A stretch of 10,999 nucleotides of DNA from UBA4660 sp034408895 (GTDB lineage: Bacteria; Bacteroidota; Bacteroidia; Flavobacteriales_D; Sanyastnellaceae), in NCBI GenBank assembly GCA_034408895.1, contig JAWXCI010000064.1, positions 1 through 10,999 of the forward strand, written 5' to 3'. The notes beneath the pieces were generated by a model. The model was given only the letters and a program-made list of their open reading frames with translations, searched no databases and had not been told where the DNA came from. Position 1 is the stretch's first letter. Each line of letters opens with the position of its first letter. This document shows positions 5,597 to 10,999 of this stretch, in pieces. The position numbers were made by a program, and so were the translations under genes.

Positions 5597-7420
5597 GGGT
5601 TCTATTATTTCAGGTGGCACAGTGTAGCTCAGAATGGTTCCCGATGAGCCACTGACGTAAACATCATTTTCAAAAACAAGGATAGAGTTCAGGTTTACAG
5701 CAATGAGCAATGGCGCCTGCGTCCATGTGGTACCACCGTCAATTGTTTCCAGCAGAATTCCGCCATCACCGCAGGCCCAGCCATTGAAGTTGTCTTTGAA
5801 ATAAACATCATTAATGGTGACGATTGTTCCGCTGTTCTGAGTTGTCCAATTCAATCCGCCATCATCCGTTCTTGCGATGTAAACCTGAGGGCCACAAATC
5901 CATCCCACCTGTTCATTGTTAAAGTGAAGCGTGCTCAGAATATTATCTAACAGGAAGGATGGCGGAATGTTCAGGCTGTCGGCAATGGTGGGCCATGTGT
6001 TTCCACCATCGGTTGTCTTCAGAATTTTTCCAACGTCTGCGTTCGTCAGGTAGTAATAACTGATGGCGTAGGCAACATCATCATTCACCCAGTAAAAATC
6101 AAAAGCACCGTTGCCCGCAATGGTGGTCCATGAGTTACCGCCATTGGTTGTTTTGCGCAGCAGGCCGCCCGCAACAAAGCCATTGTTGTTGTCTTTGAAA
6201 TAAGAACGAACACATGTGGCACCGTTGAGAAATGACCAGTAGTCGCTGCTACCACCGTCAGTGCTTTTTATTGGTGAACCGGAGGAGTTTCCTGCAATAA
6301 TTATGGTGTCGGGTGCCAACACAAAAACACTCGTGGCATTGCTGATGCCGCTTTCATCATTCCAATTCAGACCGCCATCAGTCGAGCGAAGAAAATTATT
6401 GGTGGACGACAAATACCAAATGCTGTCGCTTTGCACATCAATGCTAGTTAATTCGCCAGCACCTCCAATGTTTGGTGAAGGAATGATTGTCCACGTGAAT
6501 CCACCATCTGATGTGTAGTAATACAATCTGTGATCAAATACAAACCATCCATGCATTGCGTCACTGAAGGAGATATCAAAATGATTGGTTGGATATTGAG
6601 TGGGATGAGGATGAGTGAGCGGAAACCAAAAATATCCGCCATCAATCGTTTTGTCAAGTGTGCTGTCCGCGACAAGCCATCCCGTAAGCGAATCAAGAAA
6701 GCACATGGTCGAAGGACGATCTACGTCCATCGTTGTATTAAATGTTATGCCTCCGTCCACAGAGCGTCTAAGAATATTTACGTCTGCACTGTCACGGATT
6801 CCATAAATAAGCTGAGGGGTAAGCACCTGCAATAAACCGTACGCTCCGCTGTACGTTGTCCAGTTGGTTCCCCAGTCGCTTGTAACCAATCTCGTGTTCT
6901 GATTGCTGGTAATTCCAAATCCAGAAGAATCAAATTCCAGTGGAAAAAATCCGAAGTACGATTCCTGGTTTACAAATTTTGAAGTGGTCCATGTGGTGCC
7001 GCCATTCACCGACCTGCGCACATAGTCTTGTCCAGCAGCGAAAATTGTATCCGCGTTTACATAGCAAATCGAGCGATAGTCGTCCATGTTTCCTATGGAT
7101 CCATATTGCCAGGTGACACCGCCATTAGTGGTTTTCGCAAATGCTCCGTCAACTCCGCAGGCCACGCCATTCATTTCATTCAGGAATGATACATCTTCGA
7201 AATCGCCAGAAGTTGCGCCAGTGATTTTTGTGAAATTCCATTTGTTTATGTCGTTGGAATTGGAAAATTCCATAGAGCCGTAACCAACAGAGTGACACAC
7301 GGTAGAATTTTTCGCAGAAATTTCTGTACTGATATGATTCGTGTGTTCAATTTGCCACTGCTGTGTTAAAGTTTTTATGCAAACCAGAAAGAAAAGAAGT
7401 GAAATAATTATGGATTTCAT
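5453..7420 (-). CDS. Secreted Asp-box/YCF48-type beta-propeller protein with dockerin-like C-terminus
   Basis: 655 residues. Signal peptide about 1-19 (MKSIIISLLFFLVCIKTLT). Twelve Asp-box/YCF48 motifs of the form (D/N)GGxxW or close variants sit near 99, 139, 182, 222, 260, 305, 348, 388, 426, 471, 520 and 561. Most are preceded by a GWxxG/GxACG-type strand, as in the YCF48/photosystem-assembly-like and sialidase-like propellers of Bacteroidota. Residues 609-655 form a dockerin-like pair: GDLNGDEIGVGDILIFNSDF-GC, then GDFNGDGITNIFDLLLFIS. The second loop (D638-D649) is a full 12-residue calcium loop; the first is one residue short. The protein stops right after LLLFIS, before the expected FG-Cys tail. 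No standard type IX secretion C-terminal domain is seen. Extracellular or surface location inferred; the ligand is unknown. A TAnnTTTG element lies 25 bases upstream of the ATG. Confidence 0.85.
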   Translation of the reverse strand: MKSIIISLLFFLVCIKTLTQQWQIEHTNHISTEISAKNSTVCHSVGYGSMEFSNSNDINKWNFTKITGATSGDFEDVSFLNEMNGVACGVDGAFAKTTNGGVTWQYGSIGNMDDYRSICYVNADTIFAAGQDYVRRSVNGGTTWTTSKFVNQESYFGFFPLEFDSSGFGITSNQNTRLVTSDWGTNWTTYSGAYGLLQVLTPQLIYGIRDSADVNILRRSVDGGITFNTTMDVDRPSTMCFLDSLTGWLVADSTLDKTIDGGYFWFPLTHPHPTQYPTNHFDISFSDAMHGWFVFDHRLYYYTSDGGFTWTIIPSPNIGGAGELTSIDVQSDSIWYLSSTNNFLRSTDGGLNWNDESGISNATSVFVLAPDTIIIAGNSSGSPIKSTDGGSSDYWSFLNGATCVRSYFKDNNNGFVAGGLLRKTTNGGNSWTTIAGNGAFDFYWVNDDVAYAISYYYLTNADVGKILKTTDGGNTWPTIADSLNIPPSFLLDNILSTLHFNNEQVGWICGPQVYIARTDDGGLNWTTQNSGTIVTINDVYFKDNFNGWACGDGGILLETIDGGTTWTQAPLLIAVNLNSILVFENDVYVSGSSGTILSYTVPPEIIEPGDLNGDEIGVGDILIFNSDFGCIGEDCVGDFNGDGITNIFDLLLFIS

Positions 7421-7444
7421 GGAATCAATTCAAAAGTGAATTTT

Positions 7445-7452
7445 CAAATTTA
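7445..7452 (-). promoter_or_regulatory. Putative Bacteroidota -7 promoter element
   Basis: On the minus strand this reads TAAATTTG, an exact fit to the TAnnTTTG -7 consensus of the Bacteroidota housekeeping sigma factor. It lies 25 bases upstream of the ATG of the propeller gene, leaving a short leader. No clear -33 TTTG/TTG was found at the usual spacing, so the call rests on one element and its position. Confidence 0.4.
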
Positions 7453-7551
7453 CTCGAACCATCAGAAAATATCGGGTATGAACTTTCTGTTTCCAAATAA
7501 GGAATCATAAATCCTTTCGTCTTATTCTTATTGTGAATGTGCTGAATCCGA

Positions 7552-7725
7552 CTACGGACATGGCAAGCCGAACAACGTACTAAAAATCAAAAGGTCAATC
7601 ACATTCACTGTTGAATTGCCATCTAAACTTGCATAGCACCCTGCCGTACAACCAAAATCAGAAGTGAGTAATAAGAGATCACCAACATTGATAAAACCAT
7701 TGCCATCAAAGTCTCCCGGACAACT
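7552..7725 (-). other. Dockerin-like C-terminal EF-hand pair of the large repeat protein
   Basis: Starts at SCPGDFDGNGFINVGDLLLL and ends at FSTLFGLPCP. Loop 1 (D-F-D-G-N-G-F-I-N-V-G-D) has all calcium-ligand positions. Loop 2 (S-L-D-G-N-S-T-V-N-V-I-D) has Ser where the first Asp is expected. Cys residues flank both loops (SCPGD, FGCTAGC, LPCP). It aligns over its length with the end of the propeller protein, except that the latter lacks the last few residues. Confidence 0.65.
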
Positions 7726-10700
7726 TCCAGTTTCTTCTACAGAAATAGCATACGACCCCGACTGGATGAGGAAGCCACTTACACGAATAAAATATGAACC
7801 CGCATTGAGGTCATCAAGCGATACCATTTCACTGGCATTGTTTCCATTCACATTCACACAAGCAAGTTGCGAAAGATTATTGCAGGCGCCATAAAACACT
7901 TCCAGTTTCGGATTGAACTCTGTAGAAATGGGAACCACGTTATCAAGATGAATGTCATACGACCCACCATCATCTGCTGTGAATTTGTACCACACCGAAC
8001 GCCCAATGTCGTTGCTGCAACTTCCTTCATCTTCACCAAAATTGGTGGCGCATTGGTTGGAGTCAATAACGTTTGGGCCATCTACCGCAAGTGTGAAAGC
8101 GCCACTGCAATCATCATTCGTTTGTGTGCAATCTGCCAATATGATGGTAACCTCATCCGACAGTGGCGACTGACAACCACCCACTAGAGTTTGCAACGAA
8201 ACCAAATACGCGTCACTCTCACAATACAATTTCACATCAACGCTTGAGAGGGCGGTTTGAATCATCAAAATGTCGCAACCCAAACCATCAATTGTCCAGA
8301 GGTATTCATCAGCAATTTCCGATGAGGTTACAAAGCCATCACCAAGGTCGATCACTGTTGGAGCATCAAGATTTGAAATCACATCAAGTGTGGTGGTCAC
8401 TGTGCTGTCGCAACCGAATTGTGATTGAAATACATCTACATAAATTCCTGAAATGGTTTGCAATGCGCCACCGGCATAATAGGATTGTCCGGTACAGATT
8501 GTTACGTTGTTGCTGACTTCCATTTCAGGAAATACAATCAATGTTGTAGTGAGCACTTCCACACATTGTGCAGCGTTGGTTACATCAACATACACACCAC
8601 TCGTGGTCTGCCATTCACCACTAAGAAACACACTATCGCCTTCGCACAGTTCAATGGTTTGTTCGCTGTCAATGGAATTCACTACAGTAAGGTTTGTGGT
8701 GATCAAACTATCGCAGCCAAATGGTGTTTGATACGAATCGTAATACACTCCACTTGTGGTCTGCTCGGCACCACCGGTATAATAACTCTGGCCAAGACAG
8801 ATCACCACATTATCCACATCATTGTAGTATGGATGTACGTTTAGGTATGTGGTCAGTGTTTCGGTACACGCACCGGTAATTACATCCACAAAAATTCCGC
8901 TTGCAGTTTGTAGCGCACCACCGGCATAAAAATTTTCTCCTTCGCAGATGTCAATGTATTGAGTGTGATTAACCACAACAGTTACTGTAAGGTTTGTCGT
9001 GATAATGCTGTCGCAACCCAACGTGGTTTGGTATGCGTCCACATAAACGCCAGATTCTGTTTGCCATGCACCACCGGCATAGTAATTCTGTCCGGTAAAA
9101 ATTTCCACAATGTTGTTGATATTGTACGAGGGATTCACGGTCAAATAGGTAGTACGAATTTCTGTACACACTCCCGGAAACGTTTCCACATAAGTACCAC
9201 TCACGGTTTGATTTGCACCACCAGCAAAGTACGAATCGCCTCCACAGATATCTACATATTCATAGGTATGAATGGTGCTGTTCACTATTAGGTGCGTCAC
9301 CACTAAGGAGTCGCAACCGTAGATACTTTGGAATAAATCGGAATAAAAACCACTGGTGGTTTGGTTGGCTCCACCAACGAAATACGAATTGCCCGGACAA
9401 ATTTCTACCACCACATTATGGTTGTAAGTTGGATGAACTGTCAGCACAGTATAGCGCAGCGAATCGCAACCATTGGCTGCGTTGAGTATGTCGAGGTAGA
9501 TACCTGACGTTGTTTGTAACGCACCACCCACCAGCAAACTTTCACCCGCACAAATGCTTTGGTAAACAGTATGTGTTGAATGAGGAAGTACGGTGAGAAT
9601 GGTTGTCACTGTGCTGTCGCAACCGTGTGTGGTTTGCATTTCGTCCACGTATGTTCCGGCTTCCGTTCTGAATGCATTGGCAGCGAAATAACTTTCGCCA
9701 TTGCAGACGGAAACATTCACGGTGGTGGCTACTGGTTGTAGTAAATCCACATCCATCGTTGCTTCCTGACAAACATCGTTCAGGCATTGTTGCAATGTCA
9801 CAATTTGTGTGGCACCACTGTTCCAGTTCACTACGATGTGCGGAGTTCCTTGTCCGCTTGTAATTATTCCCCCTGCTATGCTCCATGCGTAGGTGCTGCC
9901 AGTAGCAGCAAGCGCATAATAATTTTGGCCGATTTGTTCTATCCCCGAACAGATATTCGTTGTGCCGGAGATAGCAGTACCGAATGTGGTAACGTTGATG
10001 TCCATGTCCACCACTATTCCGAATTTGGGACCCCAGCCTCCTTGCGGATCTTTTGCGCGAAACCACAACGAATGCATTCCGCTGGTGACAGGCGATGGAA
10101 TGGCTCCGCCAATTATTCCTTCGATTGCTTCGTTGAAATTTCCATCCATACAAACGATGGGAGTTGCACTGCCGGCACCGGGATCAGTATCGAACCAATA
10201 TTCGGCAGAAGCCAAATAGATATTTCTTTGTTCTTCGGTTTGTTCTTCAACCACAATGATCACACGAAATTCATTGCTCCACACACCCCCCGCATCACGC
10301 ATGCGTATGTTCAACACATGCGGCCCTGTGGCCATGGAGATAGCTTGCGAAGCAGTGATGGATTCAATTGCTTCATTAAAATTGCCATCGAAAACAATCA
10401 TGGCAGTTGCACTTCCTTCACCCGGATCAGCATCCCAGAAATACTCACCGGCAGTGATTGTGATTTCGCGTTGTGCAGTCACTGACTCATCAATTACGAT
10501 CATCGTACAAAACAGTGGCGACCATTGATATTCTGCATCGCGCATTCTCATGCACAGTTTATGAAGGCCGGCAGAAGGGAGTGCTGTCGTGCATTTTAAT
10601 GCTTGTTCTATTGCTTCATTAAACTCAGCATCGAAAGCAAGCAATCCAATTCCGTTGCCTTGCCCTGGATCATTGTCCCAAAACATTTCACCCGCAGTGA

Positions 10701-10999
10701 TTTTGATTTGTCTTTGCTCAGTAGTGGCTTCATCAATAAAAATTACCGTTGAAAAAAGTGATGACCATAGATTCTCCGCATCACGCATGCGAATGTTCAA
10801 AATGTGATTTCCTTCTGAAGGAAGCGAAGATGTGTTTGTGAAAATAGTTTCTATTGCCTCATCAAAATTGCCATCGAACGCCAGCAATGCATTTCCACTT
10901 CCTGCACCCGGATCAGCATCCCAGAAGTATTCAGCAGAAGTGATTTTTATGTTGCGTTGTTCTGTGGTTGATTCATCAATAAATATGACTGTAGAAAAA
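7552..10999 (-). CDS. Very large multi-repeat secreted/surface protein, 5' end outside the window
   Basis: The frame is open to the window edge; 1148 residues are visible, and no start belongs here (the codon at 10887 is an internal TTG within a repeat). From the N-terminal side: 81-residue repeats with AEYFWDADPG and a conserved (I/W)RxxD motif (10003-10999); a PKD/Ig-like domain (about 9733-9990); nine Cys repeats of the form (I/V)CxGxSYxxGGxxQTxSGxYxD...GCDS (8380-9723); a linker; a PPC-like beta-sandwich (about 7732-8127, with VWYKFTADDGGSYDIHLDN and LNAGSYFIRVSG); and a dockerin-like pair at the end (7552-7725). Such domains are typical of Bacteroidota extracellular adhesins or matrix proteins. 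No type IX sorting domain of the usual type is seen. A role in adhesion or surface display is inferred only. The neighbour downstream, 131 bases away, shares the C-terminal module. Confidence 0.9.
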   Translation of the reverse strand, partial: FSTVIFIDESTTEQRNIKITSAEYFWDADPGAGSGNALLAFDGNFDEAIETIFTNTSSLPSEGNHILNIRMRDAENLWSSLFSTVIFIDEATTEQRQIKITAGEMFWDNDPGQGNGIGLLAFDAEFNEAIEQALKCTTALPSAGLHKLCMRMRDAEYQWSPLFCTMIVIDESVTAQREITITAGEYFWDADPGEGSATAMIVFDGNFNEAIESITASQAISMATGPHVLNIRMRDAGGVWSNEFRVIIVVEEQTEEQRNIYLASAEYWFDTDPGAGSATPIVCMDGNFNEAIEGIIGGAIPSPVTSGMHSLWFRAKDPQGGWGPKFGIVVDMDINVTTFGTAISGTTNICSGIEQIGQNYYALAATGSTYAWSIAGGIITSGQGTPHIVVNWNSGATQIVTLQQCLNDVCQEATMDVDLLQPVATTVNVSVCNGESYFAANAFRTEAGTYVDEMQTTHGCDSTVTTILTVLPHSTHTVYQSICAGESLLVGGALQTTSGIYLDILNAANGCDSLRYTVLTVHPTYNHNVVVEICPGNSYFVGGANQTTSGFYSDLFQSIYGCDSLVVTHLIVNSTIHTYEYVDICGGDSYFAGGANQTVSGTYVETFPGVCTEIRTTYLTVNPSYNINNIVEIFTGQNYYAGGAWQTESGVYVDAYQTTLGCDSIITTNLTVTVVVNHTQYIDICEGENFYAGGALQTASGIFVDVITGACTETLTTYLNVHPYYNDVDNVVICLGQSYYTGGAEQTTSGVYYDSYQTPFGCDSLITTNLTVVNSIDSEQTIELCEGDSVFLSGEWQTTSGVYVDVTNAAQCVEVLTTTLIVFPEMEVSNNVTICTGQSYYAGGALQTISGIYVDVFQSQFGCDSTVTTTLDVISNLDAPTVIDLGDGFVTSSEIADEYLWTIDGLGCDILMIQTALSSVDVKLYCESDAYLVSLQTLVGGCQSPLSDEVTIILADCTQTNDDCSGAFTLAVDGPNVIDSNQCATNFGEDEGSCSNDIGRSVWYKFTADDGGSYDIHLDNVVPISTEFNPKLEVFYGACNNLSQLACVNVNGNNASEMVSLDDLNAGSYFIRVSGFLIQSGSYAISVEETGSCPGDFDGNGFINVGDLLLLTSDFGCTAGCYASLDGNSTVNVIDLLIFSTLFGLPCP
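7732..8127 (-). other. PPC-like (pre-peptidase C-terminal) beta-sandwich domain
   Basis: Part of the large protein. It opens with NDDCSGAFTLAVDG and has RSVWYKFTADDGGSYDIHLD, a FNPKLEVFYGAC strand and the closing LNAGSYFIRVSGFLIQSGSY. This order matches PPC domains of secreted Bacteroidota proteins. Six Cys are likely to form disulphides outside the cell. Confidence 0.6.
8380..9723 (-). repeat. Nine tandem Cys repeats of 49-51 residues in the large protein
   Basis: The first-Cys codons lie 51, 51, 51, 49, 51, 49, 51 and 50 residues apart, counting the Phe that replaces Cys in unit 5. Each unit reads CxGxSYxxGGxxQTxSGxYxD and then a second Cys 26-28 residues later. Units 1, 2, 3, 5, 7 and 9 end in GCDS(T/L/I); units 4, 6 and 8 have a shorter (A/V/Q)C(T/V)E form. 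From unit 3 on, the two types alternate with a 100-101-residue (about 300-base) period. Homologous repeats occur in many large Bacteroidota surface proteins. Confidence 0.85.
10003..10999 (-). repeat. Exact-period 243-base (81-residue) tandem repeats
   Basis: The first Asp codons of the (W/F)DxDPG motif start at 10920, 10677, 10434 and 10191, exactly 243 bases apart. Each unit runs (A/G)E(Y/M)xWDxDPGxGxxx, FDGNF(N/D)EAIE, then a (L/M)xxRxxDxxxxW strand and an IxIDE-type end followed by QR. At least four units lie in the window and the series continues past its edge. Unit 2 contains three Cys (from 10593 to 10507) that its sister units lack. Confidence 0.85.

Noticed and set aside
7499..7516. 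Weak AAGGA/TCCTT inverted repeat downstream of the large protein
   Set aside because: Five AT-rich pairs without a T-run are too weak to call a terminator.
8380..9723. Regular repeats that could suggest a CRISPR array
   Set aside because: The period is about 150 bases, the repeats diverge at codon level and stay in one reading frame. They are protein repeats.
9542..10153. Alternative minus-strand frame of 203 codons inside the large protein
   Set aside because: It overlaps the PKD-like domain and repeats in another frame and is rich in Arg, His and Cys, as expected for an out-of-frame shadow.
9787..10485. Long plus-strand open frame (232 codons) opposite the large repeat protein
   Set aside because: It is antisense to well-supported repeats. 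Its sequence has no domain features, and its openness follows from the repeated codon pattern of the real gene.

Overview
The window looks like a chromosomal segment of a Bacteroidota bacterium, most likely Flavobacteriales or a close relative. The evidence is the protein families: large secreted repeat proteins with Cys/GCDS repeats, Asp-box/YCF48 propeller repeats and beta-propeller SBBP-type repeats, all of kinds common in that phylum. In addition, no clear Shine-Dalgarno sequences precede the starts, and one good TAnnTTTG promoter element is visible. The standard genetic code fits all genes. No rRNA, tRNA, CRISPR array, transposase or phage gene was seen.

Almost everything is on the minus strand, so it reads from right to left. 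(1) 7552-10999 is the 3' part of a very large secreted or surface protein whose start lies beyond the window. It carries exact 81-residue tandem repeats, a PKD-like domain, nine Cys repeats of about 50 residues, a PPC-like domain and a C-terminal pair of dockerin-like EF-hand loops. (2) 5453-7420 encodes a secreted propeller protein with twelve Asp-box/YCF48 motifs and a C-terminal module related to that of its neighbour. (3) 4832-5407 is the only convincing plus-strand gene, a TPR protein. An in-frame lipoprotein-like leader precedes it but has no normal start codon. (4) 2732-4226 is a tight three-gene unit: a small exported protein, a four-helix membrane protein and a small exported beta-rich protein, none of which I recognise. 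(5) 496-2530 holds a YqhA/UPF0114 membrane protein, a NYN-LOTUS RNA-type nuclease, a shrunken MmcQ/YjbR protein and an NTF2/SnoaL-like protein. The last three overlap at their ends and look translationally coupled. (6) 75-445 is the start of a short, frameshifted repeat protein.

The two large secreted proteins probably share an export or anchoring route through their C-terminal modules. The NYN-LOTUS gene cluster could concern RNA metabolism, but nothing in the sequence proves it. Several genes show decay or rearrangement: a frameshift at 171-176, a missing middle in the MmcQ protein, no start codon on the TPR leader, and two convergent 3' ends near 5400-5460 that both look shortened. I see no complete, clearly new defence or mobile system. 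The best candidates for unknown biology are the 2732-4226 unit and the alternating A/B Cys-repeat architecture.
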